In this document: positions 35,061 to 43,918 of the stretch, in pieces
How positions within the stretch are numbered: position 1 is the first letter of the stretch
Layout: each line of letters begins with the position of its first letter
NCBI GenBank assembly: GCA_949840805.1
Contig: CATKXR010000022.1
Coordinates: 1-60,340 of the forward strand
DNA: 60,340 bases
Source: an uncultured Lachnospiraceae bacterium
Lineage (GTDB): Bacteria > Bacillota > Clostridia > Lachnospirales > Lachnospiraceae
Direction: 5' to 3'
Program-made: the position numbers and the translations under genes
Notes under the pieces: generated by a model
What the model saw: the letters and a program-made list of their open reading frames with translations, nothing else
What the model was told of the DNA's origin: nothing
Databases searched by the model: none

Positions 35061-35106
35061 CGTGAAGGGAAGGCAGAAACTTTTCAGAAAAAAAGGATAA
35101 CGCACC

Positions 35107-35113
35107 CATAATT
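35107..35113 (+). promoter_or_regulatory. CATAATT start element, copy 7
   Basis: Only 22 nt before ATG 35136, the shortest distance in the series; the ribosome binding site (ACTGGAGGAG) lies between. Confidence 0.35.
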
Positions 35114-35135
35114 CCTCCAACTGGAGGAGTAAATC

Positions 35136-36458
35136 ATGGTAGTGCTGGAGAACTTTAATAAGGCTGTTGAGCCATACGGTTATAATGCGAAACGCATGTA
35201 TGATGACATGGTAAAGGATGGGAGAAAGCTATGTGAGATTTGGGAGAAATGTGATCGGATACAGAAACAGCGCGCTTTTCCAGTCTTTCGTGCTGCAGGA
35301 ATCGGGGCTGTGATTAATAGGTTTTGGAAATCCTCTCTGGAGCCAAAAAGGAATGAACTGGAATTCGGATGGAAAGAAAAATGGGGAGCCAATGCGCCAT
35401 ATGTCCTGGGGGACGATGGGAAGGAGGTTCATTACCATACCGTAATTGAATGGATGAATCGCGATGGAATCCGGGGAGATGGATGGTATCATATCCCCAA
35501 CGAACTATGTCCAACAGACGGAGCCATCCGGCAGAGAAAGGACTATGAGCAGCAATGCAGGAAAGACAGGATTGGGATTCCGGAAAAGATAGGGAAGATA
35601 TTGGAAACGATTTTTCAGGAGGCGCAAAGAAATCATAAAACCCTGTGGATTCACAGAACAGGAATTTCCCAGGATTCAGGACTTCTTTCCGATATTGCCG
35701 CAAATGGACTGATTGTAAACAGTCAGGGGGCTGGGGAATATGGAGAGCCCTATCTTTCTTACACAGCTACGGAATTGAATGCCGGGAGTTTCCCCTATCT
35801 GTTAAAGAATATTGTGTTTGAGAGGTATAAAGGCTGCAGAGGAATCGTTCTGTGCCAGACATCAAAAGAGCCTGTGATAAAAAATAACAGACTTCTGCCA
35901 GATCAGGTGATTGGCTATATCGGTCGGGATGATAAAGGCCAGGTTAATGTATTTCTTTCTGGCAAAGAAATGATGCGGATTCATGATAAAAAAGAGATTA
36001 GAATCAACGGGATCGTATCAGAAATCGGGAGAAAAAATTTGAACCAGATGCAGATTCGTGATTATTACACGATAAAAAGTAAACTGTTTCATAAGCCGAT
36101 TACGTTTATCAACGATTGTATCGATTCGAATTCAGCGTGTTATTCTGTCAGCTATGAAGGGAGTTTTTATGGAAATATCGGGCAGATGGTTCATGAGCTT
36201 AACCTTAATGAGAAACAGGAAAAAGAATTGTTCGGTTACAATCAGCTTGCCTATGAAACATTTTCTAAAGGATTACATAAGGACTGCATGCAGGATATGA
36301 AGCCGGTTGTACATCCGTTGGATGAAAACGGACGATTGATGGTGGCAGATGCAGATATAGGAGAAAACGGTTTGGAATATGACAGGCATTATGGTTTTGA
36401 TCTTTACGCAGCGCAGAAAGATAATTCCGGAATCGAATTTGAGGAAGAAAGGGCGTGA
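35136..36458 (+). CDS. Hypothetical protein with ADP-ribosyltransferase-like motif order
   Basis: 440 residues. The first 150 are helical and basic. From about 168 the order TLWIHRTG, SGLLSDIAANGLIV, GEPYLSYTATEL, KEPVIKNNRLLPDQVIGYIG recalls the H...[ST]-x-S/T...(E/Q)-x-x-GYI organisation of some ADP-ribosyltransferase and RNA 2'-phosphotransferase folds, but no catalytic Glu is evident at the last position. This is resemblance by eye only. It stands alone between CATAATT copies 7 and 8 and has no signal peptide. Treat it as unknown. Confidence 0.6.
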   Translation: MVVLENFNKAVEPYGYNAKRMYDDMVKDGRKLCEIWEKCDRIQKQRAFPVFRAAGIGAVINRFWKSSLEPKRNELEFGWKEKWGANAPYVLGDDGKEVHYHTVIEWMNRDGIRGDGWYHIPNELCPTDGAIRQRKDYEQQCRKDRIGIPEKIGKILETIFQEAQRNHKTLWIHRTGISQDSGLLSDIAANGLIVNSQGAGEYGEPYLSYTATELNAGSFPYLLKNIVFERYKGCRGIVLCQTSKEPVIKNNRLLPDQVIGYIGRDDKGQVNVFLSGKEMMRIHDKKEIRINGIVSEIGRKNLNQMQIRDYYTIKSKLFHKPITFINDCIDSNSACYSVSYEGSFYGNIGQMVHELNLNEKQEKELFGYNQLAYETFSKGLHKDCMQDMKPVVHPLDENGRLMVADADIGENGLEYDRHYGFDLYAAQKDNSGIEFEEERA

Positions 36459-36528
36459 AATCCCAAGGGGAGCATTGCTACAAAATCATTTATTATGATC
36501 GAGAGGCTTGAAAAAGCACATAAGGCTG

Positions 36529-36535
36529 CATAATT
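36529..36535 (+). promoter_or_regulatory. CATAATT start element, copy 8
   Basis: 115 nt before the start at 36650, the longest distance in the series. Confidence 0.3.
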
Positions 36536-36649
36536 CTATCATAAAGAATATAGGAATCGCTTAAGGGTATAGAAAGAGCAGGAGTCAATATCCTTTCAAA
36601 ATGAAAATGACAGTGGAGAAAGGTGAGTACATACAGAAGGAGTACAACA

Positions 36650-37186
36650 ATGGATAAAATCAAAAATATGAGGGCATTTCAGGACGGCAGACGCCTGGTG
36701 ATTGTGATTGAGGATGCGGATGATGCCATGCTGTCATTGGTAAGGGCTATGTTGTCGGGAAATATCCCGGCTGTACAGCATATCGCTCCGCCACCGCCTA
36801 TGGAACCACCCAAGGCAGAAGGCCAGCATATGACAGAGCTTTTGCCGGATTCGATAGGGACAACACCCAAATTCATACAGAAGAATATAGGGCAAACATC
36901 GTTTGAGGCTGGTAACAAATTCACAGAACAATCGTCAAATCATAGCTGTCCAAGGGAAGATGGGCCAAGGTCCCTTATTGACAGCAAAGAATCCGGAATG
37001 GATTTTGACATTGGCCATGCTTCCTATTTTGAAACAAGGGATTTTTTACTATCTCAGCGTGAAAATACCCGTTTAAAGGAAATCTTATATGCCAGAACCA
37101 AAAGCCGGGATTTGGATTTTGTAGTAAACGTTAAATCGGAAAAAGAATTAAAGGAAATTGCAAGACAGCTTATGGAAAGCTGTTAG
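36650..37186 (+). CDS. Hypothetical protein with proline-rich linker
   Basis: 178 residues from ATG 36650 with AAGGAG 7 nt upstream (a longer frame from GTG 36623 lacks a site). The N-terminal 40 residues form a beta/helix unit (DGRRLVIVIEDADDAMLSLV), followed by APPPPMEPPKAE, a disordered middle, and a basic C-terminal helix (VKSEKELKEIARQLME). Unknown family, cytoplasmic. Confidence 0.6.
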   Translation: MDKIKNMRAFQDGRRLVIVIEDADDAMLSLVRAMLSGNIPAVQHIAPPPPMEPPKAEGQHMTELLPDSIGTTPKFIQKNIGQTSFEAGNKFTEQSSNHSCPREDGPRSLIDSKESGMDFDIGHASYFETRDFLLSQRENTRLKEILYARTKSRDLDFVVNVKSEKELKEIARQLMESC

Positions 37187-37219
37187 AATGATTACAACGG
37201 GAAAGATTGAAAGGACAGC

Positions 37220-37252
37220 AGACCGCAGCCATCATTACGCGGTCTCTTTTTA
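37220..37252 (+). terminator. Rho-independent terminator
   Basis: AGACCGC (37220-37226) pairs with GCGGTCT (37239-37245), followed by CTTTTT. Confidence 0.75.
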
Positions 37253-37283
37253 TGTACACGGGACGGAAAGGAAATGTGGCCGC
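37239..37283 (+). repeat. Intergenic repeat, copy A
   Basis: From GCGGTCT through TTTTTATGTACACGGGAC to TGTGGCCGC; about 45 bp, matching copy B at 38257 except for a few bases. It begins inside the terminator stem. Confidence 0.65.
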
Positions 37284-37384
37284 TTGCACGACATGCCCTG
37301 TTGATGTGTAGAGGAAAAGTCTTCTCTGCTCATTTGACAACCGGCAGAGTGTCGGGCGAGCAGGCGAAAAGGAATATCTTCTCA

Positions 37385-37391
37385 CATAATT
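37385..37391 (+). promoter_or_regulatory. CATAATT start element, copy 9
   Basis: 49 nt before ATG 37440. Confidence 0.35.
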
Positions 37392-37439
37392 ACCACGAAA
37401 CATAGAGGAATCATAGAAAAACTGAGGAGCGATGATGGA

Positions 37440-38219
37440 ATGAAAAAAGAAGAGTGGGTTTTAACCAACAATGACAATTTTCGGATATGCAGAAAGTTGG
37501 AGAAGGGTTTATATGAACTGTATGAGACCCGGTATATAAATCCTATTCGGGATGCGGATAAAGAAACGGACGTATATGCCATAGCCCATGATTTGGTGTG
37601 TATAGGGAATATTGATGAAGCTGTCTGCACGTTTTACGGATATGACTCCAAAGAGGCGGTGAAGGAGCATTTTGGCGATCAGTGGGAAAGAGTACTGGCT
37701 GAATGGAATTTTGAGGTCGATTCCAGCAGCAGCCACAATATCCTGATGATTAACGGTAATCCTTATTTAACCTGGAAAAAGGCCAGAAAATTAATCTGCC
37801 AGTTGTCAGGTTTTACCTGCGATCTTTTCATGAATAGCATGATGAGAAAAAAAGAATACTCTTCCGGACAATATCGGTTTTACTATGTTCCGGAGAGCAA
37901 ATCTGTAAGAATTGAAAAGGAAGATAAAAGTGAAATCTATTTGGTCAAATCCGGTAAAGAGATGGATGATCTGATTGACATGCGGTCCCTGCCATTTAGA
38001 ATCTGTCAGTATTGCGGACTTCCCAAGGAAGCCGGGTATCTGTATGAGATAACATTTTTTTGCTGTAAGGAAGAGCTGGAACCGTATATGGATGACCTTT
38101 ATGGTGAAGGAAACTGGAGAAGAAAGTGTTGGGGAGAAAAGGAATGTTCTTATGAATACCGGGAAGGGAGAGAAAGCCCTTGGAAGGAAGAACTTATCCA
38201 TTATATAGAATGGAAATAA
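37440..38219 (+). CDS. Hypothetical protein with possible zinc knuckle
   Basis: 259 residues. An N-terminal domain (residues 1-95) has mixed alpha/beta character with an EAVKEHFGDQWERVLAEW helix. The C-terminal half is cysteine-containing: ICQYCG (C-x2-C), FFCCKEEL and KCWGEKEC could ligate zinc. No recognised family. Ribosome binding site is CTGAGGAGCGATGGA. Alone in its unit, between a terminator on each side. Confidence 0.6.
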   Translation: MKKEEWVLTNNDNFRICRKLEKGLYELYETRYINPIRDADKETDVYAIAHDLVCIGNIDEAVCTFYGYDSKEAVKEHFGDQWERVLAEWNFEVDSSSSHNILMINGNPYLTWKKARKLICQLSGFTCDLFMNSMMRKKEYSSGQYRFYYVPESKSVRIEKEDKSEIYLVKSGKEMDDLIDMRSLPFRICQYCGLPKEAGYLYEITFFCCKEELEPYMDDLYGEGNWRRKCWGEKECSYEYREGRESPWKEELIHYIEWK

Positions 38220-38235
38220 ATAAAAGTCTCTTCAG

Positions 38236-38268
38236 AAAAGGCCGCCGCATAGATCAGCGGTCTTTTTT
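38236..38268 (+). terminator. Rho-independent terminator
   Basis: AAAAGGCCGC (38236-38245) pairs with GCGGTCTTTT (38257-38266) with one G-U, followed by further T residues. Confidence 0.75.
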
Positions 38269-38300
38269 ATGCACACGGGACGGAAAGGAAACATGGCCGC
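38257..38300 (+). repeat. Intergenic repeat, copy B
   Basis: Runs from GCGGTCTTTTTTATGCACAC to ACATGGCCGC; the same element as copy A. A much weaker relative (CTTTTTATGCAAACGGG) follows the toxin-antitoxin terminator near 17566. Confidence 0.65.
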
Positions 38301-38369
38301 TAATGGGACCCCGCTCTGGCACGAGAGTCCGTCAAGACGCACACGTTCTTGTTTCCAGGGTTCGTATCT

Positions 38370-38376
38370 CATAATT
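38370..38376 (+). promoter_or_regulatory. CATAATT start element, copy 10
   Basis: 34 nt before the DNA polymerase start codon. Confidence 0.4.
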
Positions 38377-38409
38377 ATAGGGAACAGGAAAAAGAAATGG
38401 AGATAGCCT

Positions 38410-41400
38410 ATGAATGGAATAAAATATGGAATCCTCCACTGTCATACAGATAACTCTATGAGAGATTCTGTCATGACAGTGGAAAAGCTGGTTACTCAGG
38501 CAAAGAACCTGGGAGCTCCGGCTGTCGCTTTAACGGATCATGGGGTGATGACCGGGTATATGGAATTTATGAAGTTTTGCCGCAGGGAAGGCATGAACCC
38601 AATCGTTGGCGTGGAGGCTTATGTTGAGGAAGGAAACGAGGGAGCCAGACATCTGGTCTTGATGGCTAAGGACTATATTGGTTTTAAGGCGTTAATCAAA
38701 GCGGTAAGTGAAAGCAACACCAGGATTGCAAAGGTGGATGGCATACCATGCCCCAGGATGAATAAGGATATTCTTTCAAAATACTTTGGCCCAAACAGCA
38801 AGGGCCATGGACATGTCATAGCAACCTCCTCGTGTATCAAAGGAGTTCTCGGTGCGCTGGTGACTGCAAAGACGGAAACGGAGAAAAAGGTAGAAGAACT
38901 TCGTATGAAGCAAAAGGAGTATGAATCCCCAAAGGCTACCGGATTCCTGAAAAATTCAAAGGCTTTCGAAACCTTGAATATCAGGCAGAGGCGGCTGGAG
39001 GATGAGATAGCCAAATTAAACCGGATAGCCAATCGTTCTCTGATGGCCTTAGAACATAGAGCGCAGGAAGTTTTTAATGGTTCTGATGAAGGGAACCTTG
39101 CCAGAGAAGCTTTAAAGGCTGCAGAGAAAGAAAAAGAGACGGCGTGTATTGATTTGGAAGCGAAAAAGCAGGAAAAGAGGATGGTCGATCAGGAAATGGC
39201 AATATTGAAGCCCATCATTCAGCAACAGAAAGCCAGTGTGGCAAAATGGGAACAGCTCCAATCCCAAATAGACGAAGCCGCAAAAGGATGGGTACCAAAT
39301 GAGTCAATGGATGAAGTCCTGAAACAAGAGGCCTGCTGGTACCGGGATAATTTTGGACCCAGTAATTTCTATATCGAACTTCAATACCACGGAACGAGGG
39401 AAGAAAAACAGGTGATGGTGAAGCTTGCGCAGCTCTCCGACAGGATGAATATCCCGGTTTGTCTCTCCAATGATGTCCATATGCCATCAAATGCAAAACA
39501 CGATATCCTGGCAAGAGCGATTATCCGTACAACGATCAATGACAAGTGGAAAGAGCCTTCTAAAGCAGACAAGGAGAAATATCTTAAAACAGACGAAGAA
39601 ATGATAGCTAAATTAGCGGAAATTCTTCCAAGAGAGAAAGTTATGGAGGGCTATGAAAACGTAGGAAAGATTGTGTCTGAGTGCGATCTGCGGATTCCGG
39701 TGAAACATCATTATCCAGTCTTTCATACACCGGACGGTTCCACAGCAGAGGAATATCTGCGAAAGAGAGCCTATGAAGGCATTCCATGGAGATACCCGGA
39801 TGGAACCTTTCAGGACTATGAACGACTGGAACATGAACTGAGTGTGATCTGCAGCATGGGGTATGCCGACTATCATTGTATCGTGGGGGATTTTCTCCGT
39901 TACGCCAGAGTTGCCGGTAAGCTGGATTTAAAGAACCCGGAGCAGAGAAAACTGGCACTTTCTTTTGATACGGAAAAAATTGAACGATTTGTCAAACATA
40001 TGCCCGGTGAGGCGGTGGGACCGGGGCGGGGATCAGCTGCCGGAAGCCTGGTCTGCTATCTTACCGGAATCACAAATATTGACCCACTAAAATATGGCTT
40101 GCTGTTTGAACGTTTTCTTAACCCGGAGCGAATCTCCATGCCGGATGTGGACTGTGATATAGAATCCAATATCAGGCTCTATGTGATACGCTATGTCAGA
40201 CATAAATATGGAGAAGACTGCGTATGCGGGATTATGACACGGGGAAGACAGACCGGGAAGGCAGCGATTCAGACAGCCGGCCGAGTGTATGGAATCCAAA
40301 AGAAGAATGACGCTGCTGCGTGTTCAAAAATCGTGAGTGCGGTTTGTCAAAAGGCAGAGGAGCTTGCGGGTGATGAGTTGCGTATGAATTTGAGAAGGAT
40401 TCATGGGAAGCTGGCAGCGGAATTTAAAGGAAATTCTTCCGCTATGGAGATTATCCGCTATGCGGAGTTAATAGAGGGAGCCATGACTCAGATCGGGCAG
40501 CACGCCGCAGGGATTATTATTACAGACGGACAGCCCTTGGATGAATATGTGCCTCTGATTTATAATGAGAACAGTGATATGATGATGACTCAGTGTGACA
40601 TGAATCAGGCGGAGGAATTCCATCTGCTGAAAATCGATTTCCTCGGGCTTAATTATCTGACGATCATTACGGAGACGCTTCAGGAAATCTATAAGAGAAC
40701 CGGACAGGTGATCGATATAGATCGGATTCCCCTTAGTGATTCGGCAGTATTTTCTTCCATATATAGCCAAGGGCGAACCAATGCAATCTTTCAGTGCGAA
40801 TCCCAGGGCATGAAACGGATGTTAAAAAGTTTTAAACCGGATAACCTCTCGGATTTGATACTTTTGATTTCCATGTACCGGCCAGGCCCTATGCAGTATC
40901 TGGAAGGTATGATTGATGGTAAGCAGGGAAAACGGCTGATCCATTATAAAATACCACAGCTGGGGCCGATCTTAAAAAGTACTTATGGTTGTATCGCTTT
41001 TCAGGAACAGGTGCAGGAGATTTTCAAACAACTGGCCGGTTATTCTTATGGTCAGGCGGATTTAGTACGCCGTGCCATGTCAAAGAAAAGGGAAGTGGAT
41101 TTGGAGGAAGAGAGGCAGTCGTTTATTTATGGTGACGATGAGAGAGCGATTGCAGGATGTATGAAAAATGGTATCAGTGAAGAGAATGCTGACGCATTAT
41201 TTAGCCAGTTAAAAGAATTTGCCGGATATGCTTTCAATAAATCTCATGCAGCTTGTTATGCGGTTGTGTCCTATCAGACGGCATGGCTGAAATATCATTA
41301 TCCGCTGGAATATATGAAATCGGTACTGAATCATACTTCATTGGAAAAGATATCAGGTCTGGTGATGGATCTGAAAGATATAGGAATCAAGATTAACGCA

Positions 41401-42414
41401 CCGGATATTAACTGTTCTAAGCAAGAGTTTCGTATTCTGGACGGAGAGCTATGGTTTGGACTTGGCAGTATTAAGGGCATAGGAGAAGCCAGTGTGGGTG
41501 TGGTGGAAGAACGGAAAAAGAATGGAGCTTTTCAGTCCCTGTCGGATTTCGTTCTGCGTATTCAGCCATCAAAGAATATTTTGGAGGGATTTATCTGTTC
41601 CGGGGCTCTGGATGGCTTTTGCGAAAACCGGAAGGCTATGATTGAAACAATCCCAGAGTATTTAAAGTTGTTAAAAAAAGTGAAGGGGTGTGAAAAGAAG
41701 CTGGGAGAAGCCAACGACAAGAGCAGAAGAGGAGACTGCCAGCATAAATACATGGATATTGTGGAGAAAATCAGAGAGATAAAACCTGACACAGATATTT
41801 GTGAAAACCAATGGGAAAGGCTCATGATCGAAAAGAACCTTCTGGGAGTGTATGCGACCAGACATCCGATAACACTGTTTCCCAGTTCCAAAGAATGTGG
41901 TGCAGTAGAAATAAAAAGGCTGCAAAGGTATTCGGGAAATCAGAATGTCACGGTGATTGGAATTGTGTCAGATTTCAGTAAGTGCAGGCGGAAACAGGAT
42001 GGGGCAGAAATGGCCTTTTTTAAACTGTCTGATTCTACAGGGGAGATTGAAGTGTGCTGTTTTGTGGATGCCTATAAAAAGGTAAAAGAATTTCTGAAAG
42101 AAGATGTTGCTATAAAAGTTATAGGTAAGCTTATGAATGATAAGAGCGATGACGGAAGAAAGGTTTCAATGCAAGAAGCAGAGCAACTTCGACCTAAGGA
42201 TAAGGTGATAACTGTCTATACCAAGCTATACCTATCTGGTGTTGGTGAGGAGGATGGGGAGTTATGGAATCTGTTAAAACCGTATGTTTCCAGGCAGGGA
42301 AGTCCTTTGAGGCTGTATGATACCTTGATGGATGAGTTTCGGGATACAAATCTTCTGGTATCTCCAGCGATACTGCATGATGAACGGATTCGGGTTTCAT
42401 TATATGGATGTTGA
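38410..42414 (+). CDS. dnaE: DNA polymerase III alpha subunit, DnaE-like, element-encoded
   Basis: 1334 residues. The N-terminal PHP domain has its metal-site residues: HCHTDNS, TDHG, GVEAY, SSCIKG and, after an insertion, SNDVH near 350. Between about 155 and 300 lies a charged, mostly helical insertion (likely coiled coil) not present in ordinary DnaE. The polymerase core shows PGRGSAAG near 536, PDVDCDIE near 577 (two catalytic Asp) and KIDFLG near 741 (third Asp), so it should be active. A helix-hairpin-helix (LGSIKGIGEAS) near 1017 and an OB-fold near 1177-1260 follow. Replicative alpha subunits are rare on ICEs, suggesting self-sufficient or damage-tolerant replication of the element. 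It is monocistronic. Confidence 0.92.
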   Translation: MNGIKYGILHCHTDNSMRDSVMTVEKLVTQAKNLGAPAVALTDHGVMTGYMEFMKFCRREGMNPIVGVEAYVEEGNEGARHLVLMAKDYIGFKALIKAVSESNTRIAKVDGIPCPRMNKDILSKYFGPNSKGHGHVIATSSCIKGVLGALVTAKTETEKKVEELRMKQKEYESPKATGFLKNSKAFETLNIRQRRLEDEIAKLNRIANRSLMALEHRAQEVFNGSDEGNLAREALKAAEKEKETACIDLEAKKQEKRMVDQEMAILKPIIQQQKASVAKWEQLQSQIDEAAKGWVPNESMDEVLKQEACWYRDNFGPSNFYIELQYHGTREEKQVMVKLAQLSDRMNIPVCLSNDVHMPSNAKHDILARAIIRTTINDKWKEPSKADKEKYLKTDEEMIAKLAEILPREKVMEGYENVGKIVSECDLRIPVKHHYPVFHTPDGSTAEEYLRKRAYEGIPWRYPDGTFQDYERLEHELSVICSMGYADYHCIVGDFLRYARVAGKLDLKNPEQRKLALSFDTEKIERFVKHMPGEAVGPGRGSAAGSLVCYLTGITNIDPLKYGLLFERFLNPERISMPDVDCDIESNIRLYVIRYVRHKYGEDCVCGIMTRGRQTGKAAIQTAGRVYGIQKKNDAAACSKIVSAVCQKAEELAGDELRMNLRRIHGKLAAEFKGNSSAMEIIRYAELIEGAMTQIGQHAAGIIITDGQPLDEYVPLIYNENSDMMMTQCDMNQAEEFHLLKIDFLGLNYLTIITETLQEIYKRTGQVIDIDRIPLSDSAVFSSIYSQGRTNAIFQCESQGMKRMLKSFKPDNLSDLILLISMYRPGPMQYLEGMIDGKQGKRLIHYKIPQLGPILKSTYGCIAFQEQVQEIFKQLAGYSYGQADLVRRAMSKKREVDLEEERQSFIYGDDERAIAGCMKNGISEENADALFSQLKEFAGYAFNKSHAACYAVVSYQTAWLKYHYPLEYMKSVLNHTSLEKISGLVMDLKDIGIKINAPDINCSKQEFRILDGELWFGLGSIKGIGEASVGVVEERKKNGAFQSLSDFVLRIQPSKNILEGFICSGALDGFCENRKAMIETIPEYLKLLKKVKGCEKKLGEANDKSRRGDCQHKYMDIVEKIREIKPDTDICENQWERLMIEKNLLGVYATRHPITLFPSSKECGAVEIKRLQRYSGNQNVTVIGIVSDFSKCRRKQDGAEMAFFKLSDSTGEIEVCCFVDAYKKVKEFLKEDVAIKVIGKLMNDKSDDGRKVSMQEAEQLRPKDKVITVYTKLYLSGVGEEDGELWNLLKPYVSRQGSPLRLYDTLMDEFRDTNLLVSPAILHDERIRVSLYGC

Positions 42415-42507
42415 CAGAAAACATGGTAAGAACCAGCGATTCTTTTTGGGATTGCAGCTTTTTTTGTAATGAATGCCTAAAAATAGCTATAAGTAAGCAT
42501 TATTTAC

Positions 42508-42560
42508 TTGACTTATAAATCTTACTAATGTAATATTTATACATAATCTTACATAAGTAA
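42508..42560 (+). promoter_or_regulatory. Promoter with paired BlaI-like operators for the lipoprotein operon
   Basis: TTGACT (42508-42513), 17-nt spacer, TAATAT (42531-42536). The dyad TTACTAATGTAA (42522-42533) overlaps the -10 box, and a second, TTACATAAGTAA (42549-42560), lies over the transcript start. Spacing and layout match the control region at 48100-48147 beside blaI. Confidence 0.65.
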
Positions 42561-42585
42561 GATTAAAAACGGTAGAAAAACCAGC

Positions 42586-42592
42586 CATAATT
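42586..42592 (+). promoter_or_regulatory. CATAATT start element, copy 11
   Basis: 47 nt before ATG 42639 and downstream of the BlaI-like promoter, so this operon may have two inputs. This is the right-most copy noticed. Confidence 0.35.
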
Positions 42593-42638
42593 GTCAACAC
42601 GGCAGAAGATGTAAAGAGTAGGAGAAAGTATCTGTGTC

Positions 42639-43892
42639 ATGGAAAAAGAAAAGAAGTATTTCATGCTTATCCTGATCAGCATGATAATATGGACACTGAC
42701 TGGGTGCAGTATGGAAGAACCGAAGGAATCCCATATTGAGATTACACCGGCAGACAGCGAATTATACGTTTCCAATGAATTTGATCATGCAAAAGCAGGA
42801 CGCATAGCGGAAATTCTCAGTAGCATTTATGATGAGGCAGGAGACACACCCTACGGGTATCCCTCTATGCCGTCCGGCAATAAAGAGGAAACGAATACAA
42901 CGGGACGCCTGGATACAATAAGGTTCATAGTTGCCAGGCTTGGTGAGAATGGTTACGCAGCTGTTGACAGTGAAAACCAGGTTGATATGACAAGGGCGGA
43001 GCAGGTATTGGATTTTTGTAAAGCGGTAGATGAAAAAGAAAACGCCGAGACCACCATTCTTGTGATTACAGAGTTGGGTTTTCGGAAGTTTGATCTGAAA
43101 TCAGAGGACGGCAATGTAACCATTACCAGAGGAGAATATCAGTTTGATTCGGATGGACAGTTACAGAATATAAGTACGGTAAGATATCCGGCTGATTTTT
43201 GGCAGTATACGGAGGAAGGGTATTTGATTTTTGAAGGCAGATATTTTTCAGAGGCGGAATTCGCGCTGACATTGAGTGATGCATTGGAGACTACCGCGCT
43301 TCGGGTTCTGCCATTGGATGAAACATACAGGGAACTAAACAGAACGTATCTATTGCCGGTAGGCTATGAGCAGAATAACTTGTTTCTCTGTAACTGGAGT
43401 GAGGACGATTTCGGGGATTTGGATTTTTACGATCTATTCGACAGGCTTTATCCAGGGATGTACAGCCGGCCGGTGCCTTACAGGACAGATGGCGATTCTG
43501 GAGCCGGAGGAGTTTACCAGATACCGGAAGATATATTTGAATCTGTGATCCGGGCATATTTCAATGTGAGCAACGAAACGCTCCGTTCCAAAACCACCTA
43601 TGTTTCAGAACTTGCGGCCTATGAATACAGGCCGCGGGGGTTTTACGAGGTCCAGTATCCGGAGATTGCGTATCCGGAAGTGGTAAGTTATATGGAAAAT
43701 GAAGATGGAACTATTTCGCTGATGGTCAATGGGGTATATCCGGAGGGAAAAATGTCTAAGGAATTTTCTCACATAACCGTGATCCGTCCATTAACTGAAG
43801 ACCGTTTCCAATATGTATCCAATGAGATTTTTTTACCGGAAGAAGATTATGATATTTGGTGGCATTCCGACCGGCTGACAGAGGAAGAATAG
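42639..43892 (+). CDS. Lipoprotein, DUF6070-like, paralog 1
   Basis: 417 residues. The signal peptide ends in the lipobox LTGC (Cys about 23), so it is a lipid-anchored extracellular protein. The mature part is acidic, with a C-terminal region homologous to the next gene: ETYRELNRTYLLP.GYEQNNLFLCNWSEDDFGDLDFYDLF compares with ENRELSETCLLGLAYQGNNLL. It resembles the DUF6070 family as I recall it, of unknown function. It heads an operon behind the BlaI-like promoter, suggesting a response to cell-wall stress. Confidence 0.75.
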   Translation: MEKEKKYFMLILISMIIWTLTGCSMEEPKESHIEITPADSELYVSNEFDHAKAGRIAEILSSIYDEAGDTPYGYPSMPSGNKEETNTTGRLDTIRFIVARLGENGYAAVDSENQVDMTRAEQVLDFCKAVDEKENAETTILVITELGFRKFDLKSEDGNVTITRGEYQFDSDGQLQNISTVRYPADFWQYTEEGYLIFEGRYFSEAEFALTLSDALETTALRVLPLDETYRELNRTYLLPVGYEQNNLFLCNWSEDDFGDLDFYDLFDRLYPGMYSRPVPYRTDGDSGAGGVYQIPEDIFESVIRAYFNVSNETLRSKTTYVSELAAYEYRPRGFYEVQYPEIAYPEVVSYMENEDGTISLMVNGVYPEGKMSKEFSHITVIRPLTEDRFQYVSNEIFLPEEDYDIWWHSDRLTEEE

Positions 43893-43918
43893 AAGGAGGC
43901 TTATGGAGGAAGTGGAGA

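Noticed and set aside
38269..38394. Tiny ORF MHTGRKGN... as a gene
   Set aside because: It begins inside the T-run of a terminator without a ribosome binding site; more likely part of the duplicated intergenic sequence.
2422..42592. CATAATT as an ordinary sigma-A -10 box
   Set aside because: No TTGACA-like -35 lies 16-18 nt upstream in any copy, whereas true sigma-A promoters in the window (16181, 16770, 48053, 42508) have clear -35 boxes.
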